Positions 20,999 through 31,256 of a stretch of 64,000 nt of DNA are shown here, piece after piece. Origin of the DNA: Brevundimonas intermedia (GTDB lineage: Bacteria > Pseudomonadota > Alphaproteobacteria > Caulobacterales > Caulobacteraceae); NCBI RefSeq assembly GCF_004614235.1, contig NZ_SPVH01000007.1, forward strand, positions 1 through 64,000, in the 5' to 3' direction. Under the pieces are notes generated by a model, which had not been told where the DNA came from, searched no databases, and saw nothing but the letters and a program-made list of their open reading frames with translations. The position numbers were made by a program, and so were the translations under genes. Numbering within the stretch: the first letter of the stretch is position 1; each line of letters starts with the position of its first letter.

Positions 20999-21775
20999 TC
21001 AGACGGCGCGGAACAGCAGGATGAGGTTGTTCGCCGGCATCTGAACCCGCAGCGTGGCCGCAAGGCCATGCGAGCGGGCCAGGGCCTCGACCGCCGCGCG
21101 GTCGCGCAGGCCCCATTCTGCGTTTCGCGCCTTCAGACTGTCGTCGAAGGCGGCGTTCGACGCCGCCAGCTCGACTTCGGTGCGGTCGCGCAGGCCCCAT
21201 TCTGCGTTTCGCGCCTTCAGACTGTCGTCGAAGGCGGCGTTCGACGCCGCCAGCTCGACTTCGGTCTCGCGGTAGGGTCCGTAAAGCGCCAATAGACCGC
21301 CGGGGCGTCGCTAGATGCGATCGGCTTGTTCCATCAGCCCCTCGGTCGCCGACCAGGGGCTGATGTGCGTCATGTTCGCACAATAGATCGCATCGACGGG
21401 CCCCTGGGGCCACGTCGCCGGATCGGCCGCGTCGAGCGCCAGCGGCGGGTTCAGGTTCGCCAGCGCGAGCTGGCGCGTCCAGGCGGCGATGCTGTCGCGC
21501 GCCTGTTGGCTGGGGTCGCTGGGCGTCCAGTTCACGCCGGGCAGTGCGGCGGCGAAGGCGGTGGCGTGTTCACCCGATCCCGAGGCGATCTCAAGCACGC
21601 GTCCGCGCGCCGGCAGATGGGCGCGCAGGACCTGCAGAATCGCCTCCGCATTGCGACGCGCGGCGGGCGAGCTGAGGGCGCCGTCAGGCAGGGCGGAGAG
21701 GGTATCCAGCGTTTGCACACGCTCTTCTAGCGCCCGACCGCGCCGCTGACACCTGCGATCTTTTGCCGACGACAC
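20999..21775 (-). pseudogene. DUF938 SAM-dependent methyltransferase gene, disrupted
   Basis: One reading frame runs from 21775 to a stop at 20999 but is cut by an in-frame TAG at 21311-21313. The first part has a methyltransferase core (RGRVLEIASGSGEHATAFAA, then DAIYCANMTHISPW) and the part after the TAG continues naturally with [13 protein letters not shown] and ends [13 protein letters not shown], as DUF938 proteins do. The second part also holds a perfect 84-bp tandem duplication (28 residues). The gene is therefore probably inactive. Start position is uncertain (21775 or a GTG near 21715). Confidence 0.8.
21098..21265. repeat. Perfect 84-bp tandem duplication
   Basis: Copies 21098-21181 and 21182-21265 are identical over all 84 bases. 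The unit is a multiple of three, so it adds 28 residues ([18 protein letters not shown] onward) in frame inside the DUF938 gene. Full identity indicates a recent event. Confidence 0.95.
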
Positions 21776-21914
21776 CGGTGGACATCGGCGCTTTCTTGCA
21801 CGGTTTGACGTGGCGGAAAGACCGGCGCATCTCGCCTGTAACAGTGCGTGATCGTCGCGTGCTGAAGGTCACGACGGCGTCAGATCGTCGGGCCTGTTCG
21901 CTCAGGAGACGCCC

Positions 21915-23762
21915 TTGCCCATTTCCGCCACGCCCGGACTCCATCCGGCGCCGACCGCCCATTCCGGCCTCGTCGCCTGGGTCGAGCAGATCGCCGCCCT
22001 GACTAAGCCCGCCCGCGTCCACTGGTGCGACGGGTCGCAGGAGGAGAAGGCGGCCATTACCGCCGACCTGCTGGCCAAGGGCACGCTGAAGGCTTTGGAT
22101 CAGAACAAGCGGCCGGGCTGCTATTACGCCGCGTCCGATCCCCGCGACGTGGCGCGGGTCGAGAGCCGGACGTTCATCTGCTCGGACGATGAAGCCGATG
22201 CCGGTCCGACGAACAACTGGGCCGATCCGATCGAGATGCGCGCGCGTCTGGACGGGCTGTTCGACGGCTGCATGGCGGGGCGGACGATGTATGTCGTGCC
22301 TTTCTGCATGGGGCCGCTGGGATCGGCCATCAGCGCCCTGGGTGTGGAGATCACCGACAGCGGCTATGTCGCCCTGTCGATGGGGGTGATGACCCGCATG
22401 GGCAAGCCGGCGCTGGACCAGTTGAGCGACACGGGTGTGTTCGTGCCGGCCGTCCATACGCTGGGCGCGCCGTTGGCTGAGGGACAGGCCGACGTGCCCT
22501 GGCCCTGCAACGACGACAAGTGGATCGTGCATTTCCCCGAGACGCGGGAAATCTGGTCTTATGGCTCGGGCTATGGCGGCAACGCCCTGCTGGGCAAGAA
22601 ATGCTACGCCCTGCGCATCGCCTCGATCATGGCCCGCGACGAGGGGTGGCTGGCCGAGCATATGCTGATCCTGAAGCTGACCGATCCGAAGGGGCGCGCG
22701 AAATATGTGGCCGCCGCCTTCCCGAGCGCCTGCGGCAAGACCAACCTGGCCATGCTGCAACCCAGCCTGCCGGGCTGGAAGGCCGAGACCATCGGCGACG
22801 ACATCGCCTGGATGCGGTTCGGCGAGGACGGGCGGCTGTATGCCGTGAACCCGGAGGCCGGTTTCTTCGGCGTCGCGCCGGGCACCAGCCGCAACACCAA
22901 CCACAATGCGCTGGAGACCCTGGCGACAAACACCATCTTCACCAACACCGCCCTGACGGCGGACGGCGACGTGTGGTGGGAGGGGCTGACGAAACAGGCG
23001 CCGGAAGGCCTGACGAACTGGAAAGGGTTACCGCATGATCCGGCGTCCGGCGAACCGGCGGCGCACCCAAACGCCCGCTTCGCCGCGCCCGCCAGCCAGT
23101 GCCCGGCCATCGCGCCGGAGTGGGAAGACCCCAGGGGCGTGCCGATCGACGCCATCCTGTTCGGCGGCCGGCGGGCCAGTGCCGTACCTCTGGTGACCGA
23201 GGCGTTCGATTGGGAGCACGGCGTCTTCATGGGCTCGACCGTGGCGTCCGAAGGCACGGCGGCGGCCGAGAACAAGGTCGGGGAGCTACGCCGCGATCCC
23301 TTCGCCATGCTGCCCTTCTGCGGCTACAACATGGGTGATTACTTCGCCCACTGGCTGGAGATGGGGGAGGGGCGCGACGCGTCGAAACTGCCGCGTATCT
23401 TCTTCGTCAACTGGTTCAGGAAGGATCAGGATGGGCGGTTCGTCTGGCCCGGATTCGGCGACAATGCGCGCGTGCTGAAGTGGATCAGCGAACGGATCGA
23501 CGGCGAGGCCGAGGCGGTGGAGACCGCGGTGGGGCGTGTGCCGTCCGTGGCCGCGCTGGACCTGTCCGGCCTGGACCTGACAGCGGCTCAACTCTCGATC
23601 CTGCTGGATGTCGATGCGGGCGTCTGGGCCGAGGAGGCGGCGCTGATCCCGGACTTCTATCGCCAGTTCGGCGACCGTCTGCCCACCGCCCTGTGGGACC
23701 AGCATACGGCCCTGGTCGCGCGCCTGGACGATGCGGGCGCGGCCTCGATGGCGGCGGAATAG
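21915..23762 (+). CDS. pckG: Phosphoenolpyruvate carboxykinase (GTP)
   Basis: This 615-residue enzyme converts oxaloacetate and GTP to phosphoenolpyruvate, the first step of gluconeogenesis. The GTP-type signature [12 protein letters not shown] lies at residues 269-280 with the P-loop lysine K275. [20 protein letters not shown] precedes it and [12 protein letters not shown] follows. Start is a TTG at 21915 preceded by CAGGAGA; no better start lies before the family N terminus. Such an enzyme fits growth on lactate, pyruvate and sugar acids like those made by the catabolic genes later in the window. Confidence 0.95.
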   Translation: MPISATPGLHPAPTAHSGLVAWVEQIAALTKPARVHWCDGSQEEKAAITADLLAKGTLKALDQNKRPGCYYAASDPRDVARVESRTFICSDDEADAGPTNNWADPIEMRARLDGLFDGCMAGRTMYVVPFCMGPLGSAISALGVEITDSGYVALSMGVMTRMGKPALDQLSDTGVFVPAVHTLGAPLAEGQADVPWPCNDDKWIVHFPETREIWSYGSGYGGNALLGKKCYALRIASIMARDEGWLAEHMLILKLTDPKGRAKYVAAAFPSACGKTNLAMLQPSLPGWKAETIGDDIAWMRFGEDGRLYAVNPEAGFFGVAPGTSRNTNHNALETLATNTIFTNTALTADGDVWWEGLTKQAPEGLTNWKGLPHDPASGEPAAHPNARFAAPASQCPAIAPEWEDPRGVPIDAILFGGRRASAVPLVTEAFDWEHGVFMGSTVASEGTAAAENKVGELRRDPFAMLPFCGYNMGDYFAHWLEMGEGRDASKLPRIFFVNWFRKDQDGRFVWPGFGDNARVLKWISERIDGEAEAVETAVGRVPSVAALDLSGLDLTAAQLSILLDVDAGVWAEEAALIPDFYRQFGDRLPTALWDQHTALVARLDDAGAASMAAE

Positions 23763-23813
23763 GCTGAAGCCATCTTGCAATAGGAGCGTCGCGGGTCGAT
23801 CAGACGGCCCGTG

Positions 23814-24824
23814 ATGTCTTCCCCTCCCATCGTGATCGTCGGCGCCGGTGTCCTAGGCCTTTGCACCGCGTTCGAACTGCATCGGCGCGGCCGGGCGGTA
23901 ATGGTGGTCGATCCAGGCGAGGTGAACGCCTCACTGGTCGCGGCGGGGATGATCGCGCCGGCGATGGAATCAGCCATCGACGATGTGTCGCCCGATCATG
24001 CCCGGCTGTTCCGGGCGGGGCGCGACCTGTGGCCCGCGTTCGCGGTGGCGGCGGGGATCGCCCTGGCGCATCGACCGGCTGAATGGCGGGGCGGCGACGT
24101 GGACGGGATGGAGGCGAGGCTTCGCGCGATGGGCTTCGACGCGCGGCGCGAGGGCGACCATGTCACGACTGACGAGGATTATCAGGTCGATCCCGCACAG
24201 GCCCTGGCGGCGCTGAAACAGGCGCTCGGTCAGGCCGTCATCACGGGCCGAGTGACGGAGATCGTCCGCACCGACCACGGCTGGCGGGTCCCTGTCGGCG
24301 ACAAGCTGCTGGACGCCGAGACGGTAGTGCTGGCGACGGGGGCGGGCGAGGCTGTCGCGGGTCTGCCTGAGCCTGCTCGGGTTCTGATCGACGCCATCCA
24401 GCCGATCCGGGGACAGATCGGCGTCGCGGCCCGAGATCTGGTGGCTCATGTCGTGCGCGGGCCGGGAGCCTATGTGGCGCCGATGGCTTCGGGGGCGGTG
24501 ATCGGGGCGACGATGGAGCCCGGGCGGCGAGACACCGCGCCGGATGACGAGACGTCCGAACGCCTGACACAGGCGGCCTGGCGCGTGCTGGATCGGATGC
24601 CCGAGCCGCTGGACATCGAATGGCGGGCGGGCGTGCGCGGCGCGAGCGCGGACGGCCTGCCGATGGCGGGCGCTGCGCCGGGAGGCGAGGGGCTGTTCAT
24701 GGCCCTGGCGCCGCGTCGCAACGGTTGGCTGCTGGGCCCGCTGGTGGGTGCGGTCGTCGCCGATGCGATCGAGGGGCGGGCGGCCTCGACGGAAGCCCGC
24801 GCCCTCGACCCTGGTCGGTTCTAG
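23814..24824 (+). CDS. FAD-dependent oxidoreductase, DAO/glycine oxidase type
   Basis: This 336-residue protein begins with the dinucleotide-binding motif [20 protein letters not shown]. It ends with [20 protein letters not shown]-like [12 protein letters not shown] and an [10 protein letters not shown]-type C-terminal FAD contact. The DAO fold covers amine and amino acid oxidases such as glycine oxidase (ThiO); the substrate is not evident. A GTG lies directly before the ATG. It overlaps the converging TonB-like gene by 4 bp. Confidence 0.8.
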   Translation: MSSPPIVIVGAGVLGLCTAFELHRRGRAVMVVDPGEVNASLVAAGMIAPAMESAIDDVSPDHARLFRAGRDLWPAFAVAAGIALAHRPAEWRGGDVDGMEARLRAMGFDARREGDHVTTDEDYQVDPAQALAALKQALGQAVITGRVTEIVRTDHGWRVPVGDKLLDAETVVLATGAGEAVAGLPEPARVLIDAIQPIRGQIGVAARDLVAHVVRGPGAYVAPMASGAVIGATMEPGRRDTAPDDETSERLTQAAWRVLDRMPEPLDIEWRAGVRGASADGLPMAGAAPGGEGLFMALAPRRNGWLLGPLVGAVVADAIEGRAASTEARALDPGRF

Positions 24825-25555
24825 CTCGCCATCGCGAAGCGGACGGTGAAGTTGACCGTCGCCCCGTCGACGGGGCGGCCGTCGACCGTGCGCGGGTTCA
24901 TGCGGAAGTCGCGGGTCAGGCTCTGAGCCGCGCGGCCGAAGCCCTGGCCGCTCGGCGTTTCGCCCACGACACGGCAGCCGGTCAGGCCGCCGTCCACGCG
25001 AACCATGCAGCTGAGGCTGGCGGAACCGGGCGTGCCGTTTTCCGCCGCGCGGGTTGGATAGGCGCGCGCCATCTGCGCCGGCGACGGGCGGCTGGCCCAG
25101 GTCGGGTTGTTGATCACCGAGGGCGGGCGCGGCGGCGTTTCCACCGTGGCCGTGCCGCCTTCGACGCCGGTGGGCGCCGTGCTGACGATCACCTGCCCGG
25201 CCGGGGCCGTATTGGTCGGGCTATCCGGCGGCGTCAGGGCGAGCGACGGCACATCGGCGGGCACGGTCAGCGCCGGCTTGTGGATCGGCGTCGGCGGGGC
25301 CGCCGTGACCGTGGGCGGAAGCGGCTTGGGCTTGGGCGGGGTCTGGAAGAACACGTCGATGGGCTTGTCGGGCTCGGCGGGTTGCGTCGTCCCGCTCAAC
25401 TCGAACCGCTGATTATACAGCGCCACCCCCGCCGCGACGTGGAGGACGACCGAGACGCCGATGGCGCCCAGCATCCAGCGTGGGATGGGTTTCTTGCGTT
25501 CCCCGAAGTCGATGGGGCTGATCAAGCCGGGTCCACCGGCGGCACGGATCATCAT
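24821..25555 (-). CDS. TonB-family energy transducer protein
   Basis: This 244-residue protein has one N-terminal membrane anchor (about residues 27-47, [20 protein letters not shown]). A proline-rich periplasmic spacer follows ([16 protein letters not shown] and similar), then a C-terminal TonB-like domain with [19 protein letters not shown] and [11 protein letters not shown]. It would pass proton-motive energy to outer-membrane receptors such as those at both ends of the galacturonate region. ExbB and ExbD are not beside it. Confidence 0.82.
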   Translation of the reverse strand: MMIRAAGGPGLISPIDFGERKKPIPRWMLGAIGVSVVLHVAAGVALYNQRFELSGTTQPAEPDKPIDVFFQTPPKPKPLPPTVTAAPPTPIHKPALTVPADVPSLALTPPDSPTNTAPAGQVIVSTAPTGVEGGTATVETPPRPPSVINNPTWASRPSPAQMARAYPTRAAENGTPGSASLSCMVRVDGGLTGCRVVGETPSGQGFGRAAQSLTRDFRMNPRTVDGRPVDGATVNFTVRFAMAS

Positions 25556-25684
25556 GGCTTCACTCCCTCGTTCACCGCCCCCGCAGCGCCCGTAACTGCA
25601 AGTTGAGCGCGCAGGTTGTGGCGGCTTTGCGGCGGAGGTTTCGGGGTTCGACCAATGTCGATCCGTTAACGGCCGCGTTAAGAA

Positions 25685-25700
25685 TTAAGGGTTGGTTAAC
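25685..25700. promoter_or_regulatory. CtrA box upstream of the lytic transglycosylase gene
   Basis: TTAAGGGTTGGTTAAC matches the full CtrA consensus TTAA-N7-TTAAC. It lies 22 bp before the ATG at 25723, in a local AT-rich patch with two further TTAA words (25668-25681). Position fits cell-cycle control of the following gene by the master regulator CtrA. Confidence 0.75.
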
Positions 25701-25722
25701 TACGTTCGCCGACCATCCGCAC

Positions 25723-26520
25723 ATGGGCATCGGAGCGATTCCATCGACAGGCGGGGTAGAGGCGGCCATTCGGCGTGCCTCGAACGCCGTGGGCGTGGAC
25801 TACGACTTCCTGATCAAGACGGCGCGTCGCGAAAGCGCGATGAACCCGTCCGCCAAGGCGCCGACCTCTTCGGCGGCCGGCCTGTTCCAGTTCATCGAGC
25901 AGACCTGGCTCGGCACCGTCAAACAGCACGGCGCCCAGCACGGCTATGGCCAGTACGCCGACCTGATCCACCGGGGTAGCGACGGGCGTTGGCGGGTCGA
26001 GGGTTCGGCGCGCAATGTGGTGCTGGACCTGCGTTTCGATCCCCATGCCGCCTCGACCATGGCGGCCGAGCTGACGGCTTCGAACGCGGCCTATCTGCGG
26101 GGGCGCACGGGCAAGGAGCCGGGGGCCGGCGATCTTTATGCCGCCCACTTCCTGGGTCCGGCTGGAGCGGCGGGCCTGATGCAGGCGATGGATCGCAATC
26201 CGGGCGCCAGCGCCGTCGCCATGTTCCCCGAAGCCGCGCGGGCCAATCGCAGCATCTTCTACCGCAGCGGCCGCCCCGCCACCGTCGCCGAGGTTCACGC
26301 CAATCTGCAACGCACGGCGGGCGAGGGCGCGCCGGCGGCCGGGACAGGCGAAACCAAATACGCGGTTCCGAATCTGAGCGACAAGGACCAGATGCTGGCG
26401 GCGCGGATGGATCGGCTGAAGCAGGATCAGGGTCTGCTGGCCCTGCTGCTGGGTCAGGACGGGTCGTCCAGCAGCGGCTTCGGCGGCGCTTTCTCGCCAA
26501 ATGGCAAACAATCGACCTGA
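25723..26520 (+). CDS. Lytic transglycosylase, SLT domain
   Basis: This 265-residue protein has an SLT lysozyme-like domain at residues 10-170: a catalytic glutamate in ARRESAMNPSAKAPTSSAAG, then GLFQFIEQTWLGTVKQHG. The C terminus is low-complexity (GQDGSSSSGFGGAFSPNG). No signal peptide is visible from the chosen ATG at 25723. An upstream start at 25603 would run through the CtrA box, so I reject it. CtrA control and this protein type suggest a role in passing flagellum or pilus parts through peptidoglycan, as known for similar Caulobacter enzymes. Confidence 0.8.
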   Translation: MGIGAIPSTGGVEAAIRRASNAVGVDYDFLIKTARRESAMNPSAKAPTSSAAGLFQFIEQTWLGTVKQHGAQHGYGQYADLIHRGSDGRWRVEGSARNVVLDLRFDPHAASTMAAELTASNAAYLRGRTGKEPGAGDLYAAHFLGPAGAAGLMQAMDRNPGASAVAMFPEAARANRSIFYRSGRPATVAEVHANLQRTAGEGAPAAGTGETKYAVPNLSDKDQMLAARMDRLKQDQGLLALLLGQDGSSSSGFGGAFSPNGKQST

Positions 26521-26608
26521 GTCGTTGCATTGCAACCGATGGTAAACCAGCCGTTAAGCATGGCAGTCTCATTCTGGGATCCACGCCCGATTCCATGACG
26601 AGCCGTCC

Positions 26609-27748
26609 ATGACCGCCTTCCGCGCACGCCTCACAGAAGTGGACATTCGACGCCTCATAAAGGCGACGGACGACGATGAACGGGCCGAGGCGGCGCACAA
26701 GCTGTGCCGCAACATGGAACGCGCCGAACTGGACGAGGACGACCGGGCTGCGGCGCAGAAAATCCTGCGTCTGCTGGCCAATGACGCGGCCGAACTTGTG
26801 CGACGCGCCATGGCCGTCACGCTTAAGGCGTCGGACCTGATCCCCAATGATGTGGCGCGCAAGTTGGCCGGCGATCTGGACAGTATCGCCCTGCCGATCA
26901 TCGCCTCGTCTCCCGCCTTCAGCGACGAGGATCTGATCGAGATCGTGCGCGCCGGGTCGGTGGTGCGTCAGATTGCGGTGGCGGGGCGGTCGCGGGTCTC
27001 GCGCGATGTCGCGACCGTGCTGGCCGAGGAAGGCTGCGAACAGGCGGTGCGCACGGTGGCGGCCAACGACAACGCCGATCTATCGGAAGCCGCGCTGGCG
27101 GCTGTGGTTGATCGTTTCGCCGAGGCGCCCGAGGTGCTGACGGCTCTGGCCTATCGCCAGGTCTTGCCGATGAGCGTGACCGAGCGCCTGATCCAGCTGG
27201 CCAGCGACGCGGTGCGCGAGCACCTGATCAGCCGCCACGCCGTCGCGCCGGAAACCGCCATCCGTCTGGCCCAATATGCGCGCGAGCGCACCACCGTCGA
27301 TCTGGCCGATCAGGCCGCCGTCAGTGCGGATCTGGCCGCTTTCATGACCCATCTGAACGCGCGTCGCGTCCTGAACGCCTCGCTGTTGTTGCGCGGCCTG
27401 GCGCGCGGTCAGATGGCGATGTTCGAACATGGCCTGGCCGAACTCGCCAACACGCCCCATCACCGGGCCTGGCTGATGGTGCATGACGCGGGGCCCTTGG
27501 GGCTGAAGGCCATCTATGATCGGGCGGGCCTGCCGCCGCGCCTGTTCCAGGCCTTCCGCGCCGGGGTCGATACCTGGAGGACGCTGGCGTCCGAGGGGAT
27601 CGACACGTCCAGCGCCTATTTCCGCGAGCAGATGCTGGAGCGGTTCCTGACCCAGCGCCCCAATGTCCAGCGAGACGACCTGGCCTATCTGATGGAACGG
27701 CTGGATCAGTCGCCGTCTCCGGCGCTGTCCGCCGCCAACGCCGCATAA
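26609..27748 (+). CDS. DUF2336 domain protein (first copy)
   Basis: This 379-residue, all-helical protein has DUF2336 (HEAT-like) sequence across most of its length, for example IALPIIASSPAFSDEDLIEIV then SVVRQIAVAGRSRVSRDV. The function of the family is unknown. No signal or membrane segment is seen. A weak CtrA-like word (TAAA-N7-TTAA at 26543-26557) lies upstream, next to a CtrA-boxed gene. A paralogue lies at 29169-30296 with the same [13 protein letters not shown]-type segment. A terminator follows at 27753. Confidence 0.85.
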   Translation: MTAFRARLTEVDIRRLIKATDDDERAEAAHKLCRNMERAELDEDDRAAAQKILRLLANDAAELVRRAMAVTLKASDLIPNDVARKLAGDLDSIALPIIASSPAFSDEDLIEIVRAGSVVRQIAVAGRSRVSRDVATVLAEEGCEQAVRTVAANDNADLSEAALAAVVDRFAEAPEVLTALAYRQVLPMSVTERLIQLASDAVREHLISRHAVAPETAIRLAQYARERTTVDLADQAAVSADLAAFMTHLNARRVLNASLLLRGLARGQMAMFEHGLAELANTPHHRAWLMVHDAGPLGLKAIYDRAGLPPRLFQAFRAGVDTWRTLASEGIDTSSAYFREQMLERFLTQRPNVQRDDLAYLMERLDQSPSPALSAANAA

Positions 27749-27752
27749 AAAG

Positions 27753-27777
27753 AGGCCCGCCGTTCGGCGGGCCTTTC
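27753..27777 (+). terminator. Rho-independent terminator between converging genes
   Basis: A 9-bp perfect stem (27753-27761 with 27766-27774, loop GTTC) is preceded by AAAAAG and followed by TTTCG. It lies 5 bp after the DUF2336 stop and can also serve the converging Hpt gene. Confidence 0.8.
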
Positions 27778-27800
27778 GCATCATGGCTGAGGGGGACGTT

Positions 27801-28277
27801 TCAGCCTGCGAGATGGTCTGCGACGCGCGCTTCCAGGGTTTCGGCCAGGGCGCGGCCCGTAGGGTGTTCGTCGGTCTTGATCTGGTCGCGGACCACGGCG
27901 CGGATGGCGTCGATGTGGGCGTCCAGAACGACGACCGGCGCGGTCATGCGGCGGTCCGCGTCGTCCAGCATCTTGCACAGCGAACCGGCGATGCGCGTCA
28001 CCAGCGGGTATTCGTAAGTCGTTCCCAGACCCTTCAGGTCATGGGCGCGGAAATACAGGGCTTCGGCGGTAGTCGGATTGTAGCCCTGTTCGCGAATGTC
28101 GGCCTGGGCCTTGTCCAGCTTGACGATTTCGTCGTTCAGCCACTGGCCGAACTGGGCCGACATGGCCTTCAGCGCCTCTTCGGCCCTGGCGATGGCGTCG
28201 GCGTTGATGCCGAAACCGCCGCCGACCTTCATGCGCAGGGCGTTCGTCGGGGGGGTGATTTGCGCCGGATTGCTCAT
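27801..28277 (-). CDS. Histidine phosphotransfer (Hpt) domain protein
   Basis: This 158-residue helical protein has the phosphoacceptor motif AHDLKGLG with H79. It would relay phosphate between a hybrid histidine kinase and a response regulator. No kinase or receiver gene lies in the window, so the partner is unknown. The start at 28277 has GGAG at a good distance; a second ATG 12 bp upstream lacks one. It is downstream of nadK and the second DUF2336 gene on the same strand. Confidence 0.82.
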   Translation of the reverse strand: MSNPAQITPPTNALRMKVGGGFGINADAIARAEEALKAMSAQFGQWLNDEIVKLDKAQADIREQGYNPTTAEALYFRAHDLKGLGTTYEYPLVTRIAGSLCKMLDDADRRMTAPVVVLDAHIDAIRAVVRDQIKTDEHPTGRALAETLEARVADHLAG

Positions 28278-28339
28278 GGCGGGCTCCATAGGACTTTGAA
28301 GGCAAGGTACGGGTTCGGGCTTAAGAACCCGTGACCGGA

Positions 28340-29137
28340 TCAGTTGGCGAACTGTTCGGCCATCACGCGTTCGTCGAACGAGCGTCCGGCGTCGAACAGC
28401 ATGGTCAGGCTGAGGTCGCGCCGTTCGCGTACCTCGACGCGGGCGACGCGCCTGACCTCGAAGTTGTCGGCGGTGGCCGAGACCGGACGTTTGTCGGCCT
28501 CCAGCACCTCGAACCGCACCTTGGCGCCATGCGACAAAAGGGCGCCGCGCCAGCGCCGGGGCCGAAACGCGCTGATCGGCGTCAGGGCCAGGATGCGGGC
28601 GTCCAACGGAATGATCGGGCCGTGCGCCGACAGATTATAGGCGGTCGATCCCGCCGGCGTCGCCACCAGGCAGCCGTCACAGGACAGTTCTTCCAGCCGC
28701 ACGCGGTCGTCGACCGTGATCCGCAGCTTTGCGCTCTGGCGCGTCTGACGCAGCAGCGAGACCTCGTTGATGGCCAGGCCGGTATGGACCTCGCCGCTCT
28801 CGGTCCAGGCGTCCATCTGCAGCGGATGAATGACGGTGCGCTCGGCGGCGACGATTCGCTCCAGCAGGCCGTCTTCCTCGTAGTCGTTCATCAGGAAGCC
28901 GACCGAACCGCGGTTCATGCCATAGACAGGCGTGCGCTGGCGCAGGTTGGCGTGCAGCGTCTCCAGCATCTGGCCGTCGCCGCCCAGCGCCACGATCACG
29001 TCGGCTTCCTGCTCGGATACCGCGCCATAGCGCGCGATCAGGGACTTGCGCGCCGCCTGGGCTTCAGGGCGATCGCTGGCGACGAAGGCCAGCGAGGGTG
29101 AGGCTGGAATGGGGGAGGAGGGACTGGGCTGGGTCAC
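28340..29137 (-). CDS. nadK: NAD kinase
   Basis: This 265-residue enzyme phosphorylates NAD to NADP. The family motif [12 protein letters not shown] has GGDG at residues 52-55. GSVGFLMN, then the second motif [18 protein letters not shown] follow. Length is slightly short but normal for alphaproteobacterial NadK. It sits 31 bp after the DUF2336 gene and before the Hpt gene. Confidence 0.93.
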   Translation of the reverse strand: MTQPSPSSPIPASPSLAFVASDRPEAQAARKSLIARYGAVSEQEADVIVALGGDGQMLETLHANLRQRTPVYGMNRGSVGFLMNDYEEDGLLERIVAAERTVIHPLQMDAWTESGEVHTGLAINEVSLLRQTRQSAKLRITVDDRVRLEELSCDGCLVATPAGSTAYNLSAHGPIIPLDARILALTPISAFRPRRWRGALLSHGAKVRFEVLEADKRPVSATADNFEVRRVARVEVRERRDLSLTMLFDAGRSFDERVMAEQFAN

Positions 29138-29168
29138 GGCGGGACGTGAGCCGAGCTTGAAGGCGAAG

Positions 29169-30296
29169 TCAAACGATCGCGGGCTTTTCCATCATCTGGC
29201 GGAAGGCCCGCGAGGCGGAATGGGCGTTCATCGGCGTCGCCGTCCAGCCGCCGCCGGCAGGCATTCCGCCCGACAGCTTGCGCACCTCGACCAGCAGGGA
29301 GGCGAAGACGGCCTTGTCCACGCCTACGGCGATACAGGCCAGATAGAGGGGTTCGGCGGTCGGGGCGCGTACGGCGTGATGGACCTGGGCGTCGCTGAAA
29401 CCGCCCAGGGCCGCGAGCGCCTGTTCGAACAGTTCGAACCGCTGTTCCCGCAACGCGCGGACGAGCAGGCCGGGACGCAGCTGGCCGGCGGCCTGAAGCT
29501 TGTCGACCAGGCGACGTTCCATGTCGGAGCGTTCGCGGTCTTCGACCAGCCGACTGGTCGGCGCCGTGCGCCATTCCGGGCTGCCCACGGCCTTGGCGGC
29601 GGCCTGCTGGACGGCGGCGTTCAGCTGGGCGTCGTCGATGCGGAACCGTTCGCCGATCGACTGGCGCAAGGCCTGGCCGACCCATTGATACAGCTGCTGG
29701 GCCAGTTGTTCGTTCAGCCGGGGGTGGCGCGTCAGCGGCGCGCGCAGGCCGGCGATGCGGCGCGAATGGTCAACCAGCTTTCGCATGGCGTCTTCGCTGA
29801 TGTCCGCCGAACGGTTCGATGCCAGGGCCGTCATGGTCACGGCCTCGCCCCGGTCGATGATCGTGTCCGCCACGGGCCGGGACAGCTGGGGCCGGCGCGC
29901 GACGGCGATCTGATGCTCCAGCGTCGCCTCGATCAACAGGCGGATCAGGTCGGCGTCCTTCAGCAGCGGGCTGGAGGTGATCACCGGGCGAGCGATCTCG
30001 ATCTCGTCCAGCGCCAGCATGTTGATCAGGGCGGGCGGCGCCCAGTCGACGCCGGCGATTCGCTCGGACAGGGCCAAACGAATGTCCCGCTCGGCCTGGG
30101 CGGCGAGGGTCAGGAAGATGTCGCTGAGCAGCGGGCCGACCTCGGCCGGCGGGCGCGTCGCTTCGCAAAGGGAGGTGACCTTCAGCAGCAGTCGCTGGCG
30201 GTCCTCAGCCGAGCGGCTTTGCGCCAGGGTCAGAAGTTGGGAAACGGTCCGGTCGTCCCAGGCGTCGCGGGGCGGCTCCAATTGAACGACAGGCAC
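29169..30296 (-). CDS. DUF2336 domain protein (second copy)
   Basis: This 375-residue helical protein is related to the one at 26609-27748. It shares the [20 protein letters not shown]-like core, the [17 protein letters not shown] repeat and the [21 protein letters not shown] segment. The role is unknown. A CtrA half-site TTAACCAT lies about 28 bp upstream of the start, so both DUF2336 genes may be cell-cycle controlled. It probably heads an operon with nadK and the Hpt gene. Confidence 0.82.
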   Translation of the reverse strand: MPVVQLEPPRDAWDDRTVSQLLTLAQSRSAEDRQRLLLKVTSLCEATRPPAEVGPLLSDIFLTLAAQAERDIRLALSERIAGVDWAPPALINMLALDEIEIARPVITSSPLLKDADLIRLLIEATLEHQIAVARRPQLSRPVADTIIDRGEAVTMTALASNRSADISEDAMRKLVDHSRRIAGLRAPLTRHPRLNEQLAQQLYQWVGQALRQSIGERFRIDDAQLNAAVQQAAAKAVGSPEWRTAPTSRLVEDRERSDMERRLVDKLQAAGQLRPGLLVRALREQRFELFEQALAALGGFSDAQVHHAVRAPTAEPLYLACIAVGVDKAVFASLLVEVRKLSGGMPAGGGWTATPMNAHSASRAFRQMMEKPAIV

Positions 30297-30323
30297 AGCG
30301 GCTCCCCGAACCGACGACGATGC

Positions 30324-30331
30324 TTAACCAT
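30324..30331 (+). promoter_or_regulatory. CtrA half-site between DUF2336 and aldolase genes
   Basis: TTAACCAT is the 8-base CtrA half-site word. A further TTAA lies at 30355-30358. Spacing does not make a full TTAA-N7-TTAA site, so this is weaker evidence than the box at 25685. It may act on the minus-strand DUF2336 gene. Confidence 0.4.
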
Positions 30332-30471
30332 AAGGCGCGGTCGTGAAGACGGCGTTAAGCAAAGCTGACGCCTGCCTGATGACGTAGCGTCAACATCCGT
30401 CAAGGCGGGTTGACGGCGCTGGCGGGCAGGGGGACGGTTCCTCAAAGCCCGTTCAGAGGCAGGAGAAAACC

Positions 30472-31236
30472 ATGGCGGACGGAACGAGTCCCTCGATCAA
30501 GTCGCGCGTGTCCGAGGCCGAATGGCAGGTCCGCGTGGAGCTGGCGGCCCTGTATCGGCTAGTCGCCCTGCATGGTTGGGACGACATGATCTTCACCCAT
30601 ATCTCGGCGCGTGTGCCGGGGCCGGAGCATCATTTCCTGATCAATCCCTATGGCTTCTATTTCGACGAAATCACGGCCTCGTCGCTGGTGAAGGTCGATC
30701 TGGAGGGGAACATCGTCCAGGACACGACCCACTTCATCAATCCGGCGGGATTCACCATCCACTCCGCCGTCCACGCCGCGCGCGACGACGCCAAGTTTGT
30801 CATCCACCTGCACACGGTGAACGGCGTCGGCGTCGCGGCCCAGGCCGAAGGTTTGCTGCCGATCAGCCAGAACGCGTGTTTACTACAGTATCAGGTTGCG
30901 TATCATGGGTACGAGGGGTTGGCTCTGAACCATGACGAACGCGAACGTCTGGTAGCCGACTTGGGGGACAAACCGCTGATGCTGCTGCGAAACCACGGCA
31001 CGCTGGCGGTCGGGGAAACGGCGGCTCAGGCATGGATCGGCATCTTCTTTCTGGAGAGGGCCTGCGCGCAGCAGGTCGCGGCCCTGTCGGGCGGGCGTCA
31101 GCACATCCTGCTGGCCCCCGACGAGGCGCAGGCGGAAACCAAGGAGCAGGGTCGGGGCATCGGCTTCATCTCGGCCCTGGCCTGGCCGGGCGCTCTGCGT
31201 CAGCTGGATCGCAAGTCGCCGGGCTACGACGCCTAG
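30472..31236 (+). CDS. Class II aldolase/adducin family protein
   Basis: This 254-residue protein has the fold of fuculose-phosphate aldolase. Zinc ligands are expected in FVIHLHTVNGVGVA (two histidines) and LLRNHGTLAVG, with a catalytic acid in ITASSLVKVDLEG. Members are sugar-phosphate aldolases or decarboxylases of unclear substrate. A good AGGAG site precedes the ATG. Its end overlaps the reading frame of the next gene in an unclear way. Confidence 0.85.
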   Translation: MADGTSPSIKSRVSEAEWQVRVELAALYRLVALHGWDDMIFTHISARVPGPEHHFLINPYGFYFDEITASSLVKVDLEGNIVQDTTHFINPAGFTIHSAVHAARDDAKFVIHLHTVNGVGVAAQAEGLLPISQNACLLQYQVAYHGYEGLALNHDERERLVADLGDKPLMLLRNHGTLAVGETAAQAWIGIFFLERACAQQVAALSGGRQHILLAPDEAQAETKEQGRGIGFISALAWPGALRQLDRKSPGYDA

Positions 31237-31256
31237 GTCTCGCCGGGGCTGCGGCG

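Noticed and set aside
21098-21265. Possible CRISPR-like repeat
   Set aside because: Only two adjacent copies with no spacer, in frame within a coding region; a simple tandem duplication.
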